37,278 nt of DNA from Bin5 sp034428395 (GCA_034428395.1 DAOUHX010000257.1:1-37278); one strand, 5' to 3'; positions 1-8,273 are shown, counted from the first letter of the stretch. Made by a program: numbers and translations. Notes: generated by a model from the letters alone, not told the origin.

Positions 1-204
1 CAGGTCCTCGACGTAGCAGCGGGACGCGCCCGAAGCAATTGCCTTCTCTTCCAGTCCGTCCAACTCTTCTTCCTGGCCGAGGTTAGCGCAAAAGCAGACG
101 ACCTCGCAGCCGTAGTTGTTGATCAGCCACGGGACGATCACGCTGGTATCCAGCCCGCCCGAATAGGCGAGTACCGCCTTTTTCACAGATCCTTTTTCAG
201 CCAT
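1..204 (-). CDS. argG: Argininosuccinate synthase, N-terminal part (cut by left edge)
   Basis: The enzyme joins citrulline and aspartate, using ATP, to make argininosuccinate in the cytoplasmic arginine pathway. Only the first 68 codons are present and the frame is open to the left edge. The peptide begins MAEKGSVKKAVLAYSGGLDT; AYSGGLDTS is the PP-loop ATP-binding motif typical of ArgG, followed by the expected strand (CEVVCFCANLGQEE) and a Y-V-E-D-L stretch. The ATG at 204 is preceded by AAGGAG at good spacing. The gene lies downstream of a long structured region with a terminator hairpin (363-393), so either attenuation or a promoter between 205 and 360 could control it. The family call is firm; nothing can be said about the missing C-terminal part. 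Confidence 0.93.
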   Translation of the reverse strand, partial: MAEKGSVKKAVLAYSGGLDTSVIVPWLINNYGCEVVCFCANLGQEEELDGLEEKAIASGASRCYVEDL

Positions 205-576
205 ACGGACTCCTTGATAGTGAAAGTATCCACTGAAGACTCCTTAAACTGGGCCTGATGCAGCCGCGTCTTCGTTGGAACTGATGGATTGGTTTACAGC
301 GTGAAATCGTATATTTGGCGTTTCATTGAGACTGGGCCTCGCCCGGTACTCGCTCAAAAAACAAAAAAGCCACCTCGGACCATCCGAAGCGGCATACAGG
401 AAACGAGCGAAGAGTGCAAAGCAGTCGTGCAGCTTTCATCTGTCTAGGCTGCGGTCAGACTATGCGCCCGCTTCCTGCGGGCCTCCTCCTGGCAAACGTG
501 CGTAACGGCACTTTGGCTCCTCCCCTTCGGCCATTTCCCGAAGGCAGCTTTTTCCCAACCGCCTGCAAGCCTAACC
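205..576 (-). promoter_or_regulatory. Long structured, gene-free leader region upstream of argG
   Basis: This 372-base gap separates the P450 stop codon from the argG start, both read leftward. Read on the minus strand it holds several hairpins in a row: CCTTCGG/CCGAAGG (7 bp), GTGC/GCAC, CCGC/GCGG, a nested pair AGTC/GACT enclosing GCAGC/GCTGC, and finally the terminator at 363-393. The order of stacked hairpins, terminator, then about 160 nt to a start codon resembles an attenuator or riboswitch leader, but I cannot match it to a known class. It may equally be the 3' end of the P450 transcript followed by a separate argG promoter. I see no ORF with coding character. Confidence 0.4.
363..393 (-). 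terminator. Rho-independent terminator between P450 and argG
   Basis: On the minus strand an 11-bp stem (GCCGCTTCGGA / TCCGAGGTGGC, with two G-U pairs) encloses a 3-nt TGG loop and is followed directly by six T. This is a textbook intrinsic terminator. It ends either the P450 transcript or a regulated argG leader. Confidence 0.8.
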
Positions 577-1851
577 TTACTCGCTCCGAATGTCAAGAAG
601 CGGGCCTTCGCGTTCTACAATTTGAGTTTCGACAGCGGCGTTCGGCGGCAGTTCAGCTGCCCTTTCCACCTCGACCAACAGCGCCTCGACGCCGCGCAGA
701 ACGACCTGCGGTCTGTACTCCGGCTCGGCCGACAGGCGTATCGTGCTGAACCTCTTCAAAATAGCTGCGAATGCGATGCGCGCCTCCAGCAGGGCCAGTG
801 GCGCGCCAAGGCAGAAGTGAATCCCGCGGCCAAAAGAGATATGGCTTTGCTCTTGTCGCCCGATGTCCAATGTTTCCGGACTGGAAAAAACAGCAGGGTC
901 ACGATTGGCCGCGCCAACCGCCGCGACGACCTGGTCGCCCGCGCGCAGCTGCTTGCCACCAATCTCCACATCTTCAAGCAGATAGCGGCCGTCAAGCTGG
1001 ACAGGACTGTCGTAGCGCAAGAGCTCGTCGATCGCCGTGTCCAGCAAAGCCGGGTCCGTCCTGAGACGTTCCATCTCATGCGGATTCCGGAGCAGCGCCA
1101 GCATTCCGTTTCCAATCAGGTTTCGGGTCGTTTCGTTGCCTGCAACCAGCAACAGCTCGAGCGTCGCCAGTAACTCCTTGTGGGACAGTTTATCACCCTC
1201 TTCTTCAGCGGCAAGCAATGCGCTGATCAGGTCATCCTGCGGCGCTTCCCGCCGGTGCGCAATAATGCCCTCGAAGTACTCGTACAACTCCTCGGAGGCG
1301 CGGCGAAACCGCCTGACCTGCTCGTCGCTGCGCGCCGGTTCAAGCGAAAGCACTATCGCGTTCGACCACTCTTTGAACTGCTCCAGGTCCTCGGTGGGAA
1401 CGCCGATCATTTCGGCAATCACAATGACCGGCAACGGAAATGCGAGCACCTCGATCAGGTCAAGGCAGTCTTGTTCACCAGCCGCCTCCAGGAGCTCGTC
1501 CACGATCTGTTGCACGCGCGGCTCTTGTTTGGCTACCGTGCGCGGTGTAAAGGCCTTGGAAACCAGCGACCTCAGCCTTGTGTGGTCAGGAGGATCAAGG
1601 TCCAGCATGCTCGCGTCCTGCCCGTAATCAGACCTCCCTTGCATGTTGGAAAAGCGACGGTGGTCGAGCAGGACCGCCTGGGCGTCCTCAAAACGTGTTA
1701 ACACCCACCCGCCGGCGAGCCTGCTGTAGTGAACGGGATCTTTGCGCCGCAGTCGTTCGTAGGTCGCGTAGGGGTCGGCTCTTACCGCGTCGCTGCTCAG
1801 GTCAAAGGTAACACCCGACTCGAGCCATTCCCAGGTCAGGAGCAGCGTCAT
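577..1851 (-). CDS. Cytochrome P450 (bacterial soluble type)
   Basis: A haem monooxygenase that would insert oxygen into an unknown small molecule with help from a separate ferredoxin and reductase, neither of which is in the window. Visible landmarks are the I-helix AGNETTRN, the K-helix ELLRYDSPVQ region (ExxR), and the haem loop FGRGIHFCLGAPLA with the Cys ligand about 78 residues from the end. There is no membrane anchor. The longest reading frame starts at 1902, but the ATG at 1851 is better placed for this family and gives about 424 aa, normal for class I bacterial P450s. The next gene to the right (PhyH oxygenase) is divergent, 630 bp away. Substrate unknown. Confidence 0.92.
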   Translation of the reverse strand: MTLLLTWEWLESGVTFDLSSDAVRADPYATYERLRRKDPVHYSRLAGGWVLTRFEDAQAVLLDHRRFSNMQGRSDYGQDASMLDLDPPDHTRLRSLVSKAFTPRTVAKQEPRVQQIVDELLEAAGEQDCLDLIEVLAFPLPVIVIAEMIGVPTEDLEQFKEWSNAIVLSLEPARSDEQVRRFRRASEELYEYFEGIIAHRREAPQDDLISALLAAEEEGDKLSHKELLATLELLLVAGNETTRNLIGNGMLALLRNPHEMERLRTDPALLDTAIDELLRYDSPVQLDGRYLLEDVEIGGKQLRAGDQVVAAVGAANRDPAVFSSPETLDIGRQEQSHISFGRGIHFCLGAPLALLEARIAFAAILKRFSTIRLSAEPEYRPQVVLRGVEALLVEVERAAELPPNAAVETQIVEREGPLLDIRSE

Positions 1852-2483
1852 AGCGATTCTCTTCACCGCCCTTCGAATCAGTCTGTAAGATACCTTCATC
1901 ATCGTGCTGTTCCGTCAACCGTCCTGCAACGCCGTTAGATTCCGATGGGTCCGTTTGTGATTGCCAGTCCTGCGACTTCCCCGATAGAATACCGTCAGTG
2001 GCCGACCAGCGATTCGTACGCTTCCCGCAGCTCTTGCAATCCCGTCGCTGTGCCGGAGCGACCTTCTCTTGAAAAGGGGGCTTGTGGCCTGCGCCGGACT
2101 TGCCGCCGGCTCCGCCGTCGTTGAGAAGAGGCTGGGGCCCTCATCGGTTCCCACTCAGGCAGGTAAAGGCGAATAACAATGTTGCTAAGGCAACCGCGCC
2201 CGTCATTATATGCGAGATCAATGGCCCGTTCCAGATCATGGTAGGCCGTTGCGCGCCCCCTCCGAGTGCCCCCCTTTGGGGGGCTGGTGGGTGGTTGCCA
2301 GATCACTCTTCGCCAGCCTACTCTTGGACTTGAAGTGCACTGGCGTAGCTCCCTGTCCTGACTTCTCCTTTCTACACATGGTTAACTGATGTATGATACC
2401 AGCATGTAGCAGGCTGGCGTCTTCGATGCCTGTGGATTCCAGCCTGGCCAGCCGATCAGGAGACTGAGAGAGGCATTGATTCC
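1852..2483. other. Gene-poor intergenic region between divergent P450 and PhyH genes
   Basis: No reading frame here looks coding; the short ones are overlapping and of mixed composition. The region holds a GC hairpin (CCCCCC TTT GGGGGG, 2269-2283, extended one pair on each side) followed by a G/T-rich tract. A TATGAT hexamer lies near 2390, about 90 bp before the PhyH start, and could be a -10 box, but I find no convincing -35 partner. Both divergent genes must be transcribed from within this stretch. Confidence 0.4.
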
Positions 2484-3377
2484 ATGTCAACAGAAAACCG
2501 TGGAGCCCTGAACGCCCCCTACATTTTCGCCCATAGCCTGGGCCAACAGTTGGATATGAGCGCGCAGGATTTTCCCTCCGCCAACGCAGACGGTCTGCCG
2601 GTTGTTAACCTGACCCAGGAGCAGAAGTATATCTTCGACATGCGCGGCTGGCTGCTTGTCCCAGGAGTTTTGTCCGAGGACGAAGTGCTAGAGATGCGCG
2701 ACTTTTGTCTCCGCCTCCAAAATGACCCCGACTCGATCCCTGAGCAGGACCGCTCACCGCTTGGCGGCCCCATGCAGCGCCTCGCGGATCACCCTGTTGT
2801 GGTCGGCTTCATGCACGAGTTCGTCGCATTCCCCCCGCTCTCCCGCCAGGACTGCTATGGCTTCCGCATGGAGTCCTGCAGCCTCTTCTACCGCCAAGCG
2901 GGCGACGGCCAGTTCGCGCCCCACAACGGCAGCGGCTACTTTCGCCTCCCAGGCGACACGCACTTTTACCACTGCATTCCAGGCAAGGCGCACGCAGGAC
3001 TTACCCGAGTCGTCTGGGAGCTGAATCCCGTCACCGAGGGCGACGGTACCCTTCTCGTAAGCGGCAGCCACAAGGCCGCCTACGCCGCGCCCGACGCAAT
3101 TCACGACCAGAACTCGCCGATCTGGGAAGGCTACAACTGCCCGGCCGGCTCCGTTCTTTTCTTTACCGAATCGCTGACCCACAGCGCGCGCCCGTGGAAG
3201 AGCCGCGATCACGATCGCGTCGCCATCTTCAGCTGCTACAATACTGTCGACAGCAAGTGGCACGACTGGGACCCAGACCCCAGGCTCGTAGAAACCATGC
3301 CGCCATTGCGCAGGACCCTGTTTCGCCCCGTTCGCGCTGCACGAAACCTGGCCGACGGTTCGCACTACGAAGTCTGA
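2484..3377 (+). CDS. Phytanoyl-CoA dioxygenase (PhyH) family Fe(II)/2-oxoglutarate enzyme
   Basis: A predicted non-haem iron, 2-oxoglutarate-dependent oxygenase of 297 aa. The double-stranded beta-helix core is recognisable from GDGTLLVSGSHK (residues 187-197), the GSVLFF strand, the distal iron His in LTHSARPW (H233) and the 2-oxoglutarate-binding Arg in HDRVAIFS (R245). The proximal site, normally HxD/E, reads PHNGSGYF: H147-N148-G149, so the acidic iron ligand is apparently Gly. HxG or HxA is the arrangement known from Fe/2OG halogenases such as SyrB2 and WelO5, though some non-halogenating PhyH relatives may also carry it. ATG at 2484 follows a GAGAGAGG purine tract. A cupin gene lies downstream on the same strand. 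Family sure; reaction unknown. Confidence 0.85.
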   Translation: MSTENRGALNAPYIFAHSLGQQLDMSAQDFPSANADGLPVVNLTQEQKYIFDMRGWLLVPGVLSEDEVLEMRDFCLRLQNDPDSIPEQDRSPLGGPMQRLADHPVVVGFMHEFVAFPPLSRQDCYGFRMESCSLFYRQAGDGQFAPHNGSGYFRLPGDTHFYHCIPGKAHAGLTRVVWELNPVTEGDGTLLVSGSHKAAYAAPDAIHDQNSPIWEGYNCPAGSVLFFTESLTHSARPWKSRDHDRVAIFSCYNTVDSKWHDWDPDPRLVETMPPLRRTLFRPVRAARNLADGSHYEV

Positions 3378-3530
3378 GCGCAGCGCTTCTTCAAACCAAA
3401 CTATTCGTGAACAGCGAAGGCCTCGCGAGGAGGGTATTCCAAGCAGCCGGGCGCCGAATCTTTGTTTGAACTGAACGATGCGGCGGCTCAAATTCCATTT
3501 AGCCGAATCCAATCCGTAGGAGACGAACGA

Positions 3531-4262
3531 ATGGCAATTCTTCTCTCAGCCAAACAGGCGTCCGCCTTCCAGATGGGCAAGGGCGATTCCCGCAACCTCG
3601 TCGGCCCGGCCACCGGTGCGCAGGACATTACTCTGAACTATTCAGTCTTCCAACCCGGTGAAGAGTTCCCGCAGCACTTCCACGATGGCTCGGCGGACAT
3701 TTTCATCGTGCTAGAAGGTGGCGTATCCGTTCGACAGGGAGACGTTTACACGCCGATCCACGAGGGCCAGTTCGCCTACGTGCCCTCGCCCGAAGTGCAC
3801 GGCACTGTCAACACCACCGACGCCGAGGCCACTCTAATCAGCTTTCAGGCGCCGCCGGACCAGGCCCTCTACCGCGGTGAAAGGGACCCTTCGCAGACAG
3901 GCGAAATGCCGCGCCCGCCCGAAAACCACCAGACACAGGTGCGCATTGACCGTCTCGATTCGGGTAATTCGAGTCCTGTAGGAAGAACCGTTTCGTGGGC
4001 GCCGGCATCGCCCGCCACGGGTACCGCGGAGATGAGACTGGACTACTTTGAACTTGGCGAGGGAGGTCAGGTCGAATCGCCAGCGTCAGTGGACAAGGAG
4101 GCCGTCTGGTTCGTCTGGAGCGGCGAAGTTTCAATTTCTGCCGGTGGCGAGTCCTTGGAGGCCACTAGACACGAGGGCGCCTTCATTCCCCCCGGGGAAG
4201 CGCAGACCGTGCGCAATCTCTCGGATACAAACGCGCGGTTGATCCGCTGCCAGGCCGTATGA
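3531..4262 (+). CDS. Two-domain cupin protein
   Basis: A small beta-barrel protein of 243 aa with two cupin halves. The first carries QHFHDGSADIFIVLEGG and a later PSPEVHGTVN, matching the metal-binding cupin motifs 1 and 2 (His, His, Glu-like, His). The second half (EAVWFVWSGEVSISA and FIPPGEAQTVRN) lacks most of the histidines and is probably structural. The ATG at 3531 follows AGGAGA at 8-9 nt; a longer frame from a TTG at 3462 has no ribosome site. It sits 150 bp after the PhyH gene and faces the Gfo/Idh gene. Bicupins of this kind act as dioxygenases, isomerases or sugar-binding proteins; I cannot choose among them. Confidence 0.8.
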   Translation: MAILLSAKQASAFQMGKGDSRNLVGPATGAQDITLNYSVFQPGEEFPQHFHDGSADIFIVLEGGVSVRQGDVYTPIHEGQFAYVPSPEVHGTVNTTDAEATLISFQAPPDQALYRGERDPSQTGEMPRPPENHQTQVRIDRLDSGNSSPVGRTVSWAPASPATGTAEMRLDYFELGEGGQVESPASVDKEAVWFVWSGEVSISAGGESLEATRHEGAFIPPGEAQTVRNLSDTNARLIRCQAV

Positions 4263-4319
4263 TCCGCTAAACAGCTAGCCGCTGCGGTCTGTGGCGAGGG
4301 CAGCTGCGCCGCGCTGAAT

Positions 4320-5426
4320 TCAGATCGTCACAGCCGTCGAAACCGACGCCGCGCGCACTTCCTCCGCGCTCACCTCGCGGCCCAGTTTGTTGGATAGGTA
4401 GATGCCCTCCGAGATGAGCATGCAGTTCAACGCGACCTCTGCGGTCGGCAGCAGTTCGACGCGGCCCTCCACCGCCGCGATCCAGTGCTGCTGCTCGCCG
4501 TCGTATTCGTCGCCCTGGCCCTGAACACTGTGCAGCCGGAAGTTGAAACTGTCGAGGTTCACGGTGGAGTTGAGGTCCAGGTCACCGATACTGTGGAAGT
4601 AGCCGAACGGCTCCAGTCGCACACCGCCCTCGCTGCCGACGACAAACGCTCCTTCAAATGCGTCCAGTTGGATGGCCCACGCTTCGATGATGTCCAGCGT
4701 CATGTTGTCTGACAGCCTCACCAGGCCCATCCCCAGCTCCTCAACATTGTAGCCGCTTTGGGCCTGCCGCGTCGCGTCCATCGGCATCTCCTGGTACGTC
4801 TTGCCTGAAATGCGCAGCACTTCCGGGTTACCCAGCAGATACAGCACAACCGATATGTGGTATACGCCCATATCATAGAGGGCCCCGCCGCTGGCCGTCT
4901 CCTTTTGTACGAAGAACGGTGTACCGTAGCCGTCGACATAGGGCCGCCCTCGCCGCCTGTGCCCCGTCGAGCGGGCGTGATATAGTCTCCCCAGGTGGCC
5001 GCCATCGATCAGGGCCTTCGCCGCCTTCGTCTCGTTGAAGAAGTATTCCCGGTTCTGGATGCAGAGCATCAGCCCACACTCTCTGGCCGTCGTCAACATT
5101 CGCTCGGCGTCGACGTACGCGCCGGCCATCGGCTTTTCGCAGAAGACGTGCTTGCCAGCTTCCAGCGCTGCCACCGTAACCGGCATGTGGAAGTTGTTGT
5201 GCAGGCAGACGTCCACCGCCACAATGTCGTCGCGCGCCAGTAGCTGTCGAAAATCAGTGTAGACGCTGGCAATCCCGTTCTCCCCTGCCACCCGCCGGGC
5301 CTCCGCCTCGTCTATGTCGGCAACCGCCGCGATCTCCACGTGGGGCATCCCGGAATACACCCGGACATGCTTCTTGCCGATCTGGCCGACCCCGATAATC
5401 CCAATTCGAGTCTTGTCCTTTGTCAT
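4320..5426 (-). CDS. Gfo/Idh/MocA family NAD(P)-dependent oxidoreductase
   Basis: A 368-aa dehydrogenase predicted to act on a sugar, inositol or related polyol. The N-terminal Rossmann motif GVGQIGKKH (residues 12-20), the acidic end of the second strand (AVADIDE), and the family signature CEKPM (E97-K98-P99, with the catalytic Lys) are all visible. The C-terminal alpha/beta domain starts near residue 125 and includes GALYDMGVYHISVVLY. ATG at 5426 is preceded by GAAGAG. A much longer open frame continues upstream to 6068, but it runs antiparallel in frame to the permease gene and has no domain content, so this start is preferred. It lies 47 bp downstream of the permease gene, probably in one transcript with the transporter genes. 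Confidence 0.93.
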   Translation of the reverse strand: MTKDKTRIGIIGVGQIGKKHVRVYSGMPHVEIAAVADIDEAEARRVAGENGIASVYTDFRQLLARDDIVAVDVCLHNNFHMPVTVAALEAGKHVFCEKPMAGAYVDAERMLTTARECGLMLCIQNREYFFNETKAAKALIDGGHLGRLYHARSTGHRRRGRPYVDGYGTPFFVQKETASGGALYDMGVYHISVVLYLLGNPEVLRISGKTYQEMPMDATRQAQSGYNVEELGMGLVRLSDNMTLDIIEAWAIQLDAFEGAFVVGSEGGVRLEPFGYFHSIGDLDLNSTVNLDSFNFRLHSVQGQGDEYDGEQQHWIAAVEGRVELLPTAEVALNCMLISEGIYLSNKLGREVSAEEVRAASVSTAVTI

Positions 5427-5473
5427 CTCAAATTCTCTTCGTGTGATTTCTTCGCCCGATGCCCATCGACGCG

Positions 5474-6328
5474 TTACAGAGCCGAGCGGTATCCCCGCGC
5501 CATGTGCGCTTCGATCTGGGCCTGAAAGGCCGTGAACACGATGGTAATGATCCAATAAAAGACCGCCGCGATCAGCAGTGCCTCCAGGCTGCGAAAGTTG
5601 GCCCGCCCCTGTTTCTGCGCCCGCCACAACAGCTCCCATACAAAACCGGTGACCGAGATCAGCGATGTGTCCTTGAGCATTGCTATGAACTGGTTGCCTA
5701 TCGGCGGGATTACCAGGCGCAGCGCTTGAGGTAGCACGATGAAACGCATGATCTGGAAATGGTTCAGCCCCATCGCCTGGGCCGCTTCCCGCTGGCCTGC
5801 GTCGACCGACTGGATGCCCGCTCGCATAATCTCCGTCATGTATGCGCCGTAGTTCAGCCCCAATGCCAGAACACCCGCCGCCAGCCCCGACAGCCGGATA
5901 CCCAACTGGGGCAACGCGAGGAAGAAGAATACGACCTGGAGCAACAGGGGCGTGCCCCGAATCAGCGAGATGTAAAATGTCGCCAGCGCGTATGCCGGCG
6001 GGAATCTCGATAGGCGCCCCAGCGCACCCATAAGCGAAAGCGCCGTCGCCAGGATGATCGACAGACACGACAACAGGATCGTCAGCCAGACGCCGTTGAA
6101 GATGAAGAACCAGTGGCTGCGAATGAAGGACCAGTCAAGCGTTATCGTCGAAAACTGCAGACCAGCAAACGTGAAGTGTGCGCCACTGAAGGCATAAAAG
6201 AGCGCCAGGAATAGCAGAGCATAGGAAATGCGCACACCCATGACGAAACGTCGTGCGTCGCGCCTTTGCTCGGCAAGAATCTCTTGTGCACGGTCTTCAA
6301 AGCCGCCATCAGGGGACGCTGCTGCCAT
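5474..6328 (-). CDS. Polar amino-acid type ABC transporter permease
   Basis: An inner-membrane permease of the HisM/GlnP family. After a soluble N-terminal stretch of about 30 residues comes a hydrophobic helix (ISYALLFLALFYAFSG), then the permease core: GVWLTILLSCLSIILA, the family hallmark ISLIRGTPLLLQV, and the EAA loop EAAQAMGLNHFQIMRFIVLP that contacts the ATPase. About six membrane segments are expected. The ATG at 6328 is preceded by GAGG; another in-frame ATG at 6358 has no ribosome site. The gene is flanked by its likely binding protein upstream and a Gfo/Idh gene downstream. No ATPase gene is in the window, so it must come from elsewhere. Confidence 0.93.
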   Translation of the reverse strand: MAAASPDGGFEDRAQEILAEQRRDARRFVMGVRISYALLFLALFYAFSGAHFTFAGLQFSTITLDWSFIRSHWFFIFNGVWLTILLSCLSIILATALSLMGALGRLSRFPPAYALATFYISLIRGTPLLLQVVFFFLALPQLGIRLSGLAAGVLALGLNYGAYMTEIMRAGIQSVDAGQREAAQAMGLNHFQIMRFIVLPQALRLVIPPIGNQFIAMLKDTSLISVTGFVWELLWRAQKQGRANFRSLEALLIAAVFYWIITIVFTAFQAQIEAHMARGYRSAL

Positions 6329-6422
6329 GCCGCCTCGCTTCTGTCGTCCTGAGCACATTCAGGGTCCGGCAGTGGCCGGCAGCATGTATTCCCGCCCCGC
6401 CACCGGCCTCCCTGGTCCTCGG

Positions 6423-7316
6423 CTACTGTGTCGGGTCCATCGTCAGGTCTTCGCCGAACCATTCCATCGACAGGCTGCTGAGCGTACCGTCCTCGTGCAT
6501 AGCGGCAATGATCTCGCTTACCTTCGCGACCAGGCGAGCGATATCCTTGGACGCGCTCTTGTCGAATGCCACAGCCAGGTTTTCGGAGAAGACAGGCGTG
6601 CCGACCTTGTGGATCGGGACGCCTTCGGCTATGGCCGCCTCGACCACGGTGTTAGAAGTCAGAAACGCCGCGAACTCATGGCGGCCAGCCTGAATCTGCT
6701 GCGCACAATCGTTGTCCACGGTCAGCGGAATGAGTGAAGTGTCCGTTGGGGGCGAGTCCACATAGAAACTGGCCGCTGGAAGCCCTAGCCCTTCCATGTC
6801 TCCCATTAGCCAGGACTCGTAGGTGGTGGAGACGCCCACGCATATCGTTTGGCCGTTCAAGTCTTCCAAGGAGTCCACACCCGAGCCGTCCACTGCAGCG
6901 AACTGGGCCGGCGTGTAGTAGTAGGGCGGCGAGGCGAAATCGAGGATCTTCTGCCTGGCGGTTGTCACGGTCATCGATCCGACACTCATGTCCCACTGGT
7001 CGCCCCAGTTGCCCGCCGTGATCAGGTCCCAGTCAGGCGTCACGAACTCCACCTCTACGCCGAGCCTTGCCGCGATCTCCATGGCAACGTCGACGTCAAA
7101 ACCCTGGAAGTTCCCGCTCTCGTCCAGAAAGCTCTGTGGGGCATAGTTCGGATCTGTAGAGATTCGGATCGAGCCGCGCGACAAGATTTCGGCCAGCAGG
7201 TCATCCGGTCCCGCTGACGCCGCGCCGGAGTCTCCGGCAGGAGCGGTCGCCGCGGGGACCACGCACCCACCGGCCAGAAGAACAAACAACAGGAGTACGG
7301 GCATGAGATTCTTCAT
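6423..7316 (-). CDS. ABC transporter substrate-binding lipoprotein, family 3 (amino-acid type)
   Basis: An exported, lipid-anchored ligand-binding protein of 297 aa. It opens with a lipoprotein signal (MKNLMPVLLLFVLLAGGC, lipobox LAGGC, Cys18), followed by a low-complexity Ala/Gly/Ser tether. The binding domain has the SBP family 3 pattern: GSIRISTDPNYAPQSF, GNFQGFDVDVAMEIAARLGVEVEFV, the Asp/Met-rich WDMSVGSMTVTTARQKILDF, and GVPIHKVGTPVFSENLAVAF near the end. ATG at 7316 follows AAGGAG at ideal spacing. It is the first gene of the minus-strand unit binding protein, permease, oxidoreductase. The ligand cannot be named, although family 3 proteins usually bind polar amino acids or opines. Confidence 0.93.
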   Translation of the reverse strand: MKNLMPVLLLFVLLAGGCVVPAATAPAGDSGAASAGPDDLLAEILSRGSIRISTDPNYAPQSFLDESGNFQGFDVDVAMEIAARLGVEVEFVTPDWDLITAGNWGDQWDMSVGSMTVTTARQKILDFASPPYYYTPAQFAAVDGSGVDSLEDLNGQTICVGVSTTYESWLMGDMEGLGLPAASFYVDSPPTDTSLIPLTVDNDCAQQIQAGRHEFAAFLTSNTVVEAAIAEGVPIHKVGTPVFSENLAVAFDKSASKDIARLVAKVSEIIAAMHEDGTLSSLSMEWFGEDLTMDPTQ

Positions 7317-7357
7317 AAGGCAACTCCTTCCCGATTCAGGTACAATTCGTCGCGTGT

Positions 7358-7389
7358 TTGAATTCTTCGACCTGCCTCATTAATACTAT
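7358..7389 (+). promoter_or_regulatory. Possible sigma-70 promoter for the 7440 gene
   Basis: TTGAAT at 7358-7363 is followed after 17 bp by TAATAC (7381-7386), with an overlapping TACTAT at 7384. It is a moderate match in the short divergent gap between the binding-protein gene and the plus-strand gene, which begins about 50 bp downstream. Confidence 0.35.
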
Positions 7390-7439
7390 AGCGTGTGGCC
7401 GATCGCGCAAAACGAGTTCCCATGACAGGAGCAGACTTC

Positions 7440-8273
7440 ATGTCTTCCAACCTGGCCGCCGTCGTCGCTGAGCATCCCTTTCCCGACTACCAGGAATGGT
7501 GGCCCCTTGGCAGTCCCTTTCTGACTATGATGGCCCGGGCCATCACCGAACAGTGGTGTCAGCTTGTAGAGCCTGAAGAAGAACTGGCAGCAGTCCAGTC
7601 ATCTGCCGCGGAATACATTCGGCTGGTCTATGCCAGGGAAGCGCGGCCCACCCTCGCCAGGTCGCTCCACAGCCTTACTGGTCTCGAAACACTTATGTCT
7701 GGCGAATTCGATGCGCTCTCCTACGCATTCTTTCGCTCCGCGTTCAACGCTCTCGCTACGCAGTACTGTGGGGAGAACCTGCGAACGGCGCGCCGCCAAC
7801 TCACCCAACGGGTCGGCGCGCGATTCTTCGCCCAGCTCGCAGATTCTCGGCCGCTGGACCTTCCCCTAACTCTGTCAACGGCCGATGACTTCTCCTGCCT
7901 CGAAGGCGCGGTAGGGCGAGTCGGTCGCTTTCTCCGGGCTGAAGGTTACCTGCGCACCCACTTTGCCTTCCGGTTCGATGTGCACACGGAGCATGCCGGC
8001 CGCTGCATTGAACAACCTGCGGACCGTCTTCTCCCGGCCCTGGCAAGCGGCAGGGCCGCCTACGCGCTTTACGAGATGGGACACCCGGTAATCCTGCCTT
8101 CTGCGGTCTACTTATACCAGACCGTGGGCGAGGCCCAGCACCACTCATCCCGCACAATCGAGGAGTTGTTCGCCCGCGTCGACTGTGATGCCAGCGAGAC
8201 TGAAGATTTCGATCCCAGCGGCTTCCCTTCCAACCTCGTCGTCGAGCTGTGGGAGATTCGGCGGCGCACTTGA
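7440..8273 (+). CDS. Protein of unknown function (277 aa)
   Basis: I do not recognise this protein. It is a soluble, mostly helical sequence of 277 aa with no signal peptide or membrane segment. Notable features are an aromatic N-terminal motif (HPFPDYQEWW), a Cys/Glu-rich helix (EQWCQLVEPEEE), HFAFRFDVHTEHAG in the middle, and a C-terminal half containing GHPVILPSAVYLYQTVG. ATG at 7440 is supported by AGGAG 9 nt upstream; a longer frame starts with GTG at 7395. It is divergent from the amino-acid transporter unit and lies just before tRNA-Glu. It may be an accessory gene of that cluster, but only position suggests so. Confidence 0.7.
   Translation: MSSNLAAVVAEHPFPDYQEWWPLGSPFLTMMARAITEQWCQLVEPEEELAAVQSSAAEYIRLVYAREARPTLARSLHSLTGLETLMSGEFDALSYAFFRSAFNALATQYCGENLRTARRQLTQRVGARFFAQLADSRPLDLPLTLSTADDFSCLEGAVGRVGRFLRAEGYLRTHFAFRFDVHTEHAGRCIEQPADRLLPALASGRAAYALYEMGHPVILPSAVYLYQTVGEAQHHSSRTIEELFARVDCDASETEDFDPSGFPSNLVVELWEIRRRT

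Noticed and set aside
205..576. T-box, cobalamin or c-di-AMP riboswitch before argG
   Set aside because: The T-box core (GGGTGGNACCGCG-type) is absent and only short resemblances (for example GGGGAGGAGCC) to other classes were found; not enough to name a class.
414..749. Small plus-strand gene in the argG leader
   Set aside because: Its end lies antisense to the P450 gene, its composition is random-like (many Pro, Arg, Ser), and it lacks a ribosome site.
4320..6068. A single 582-aa protein on the minus strand
   Set aside because: The first 214 residues overlap the permease gene in another frame and have no domain content; the Gfo/Idh protein starts naturally at 5426 with a ribosome site.
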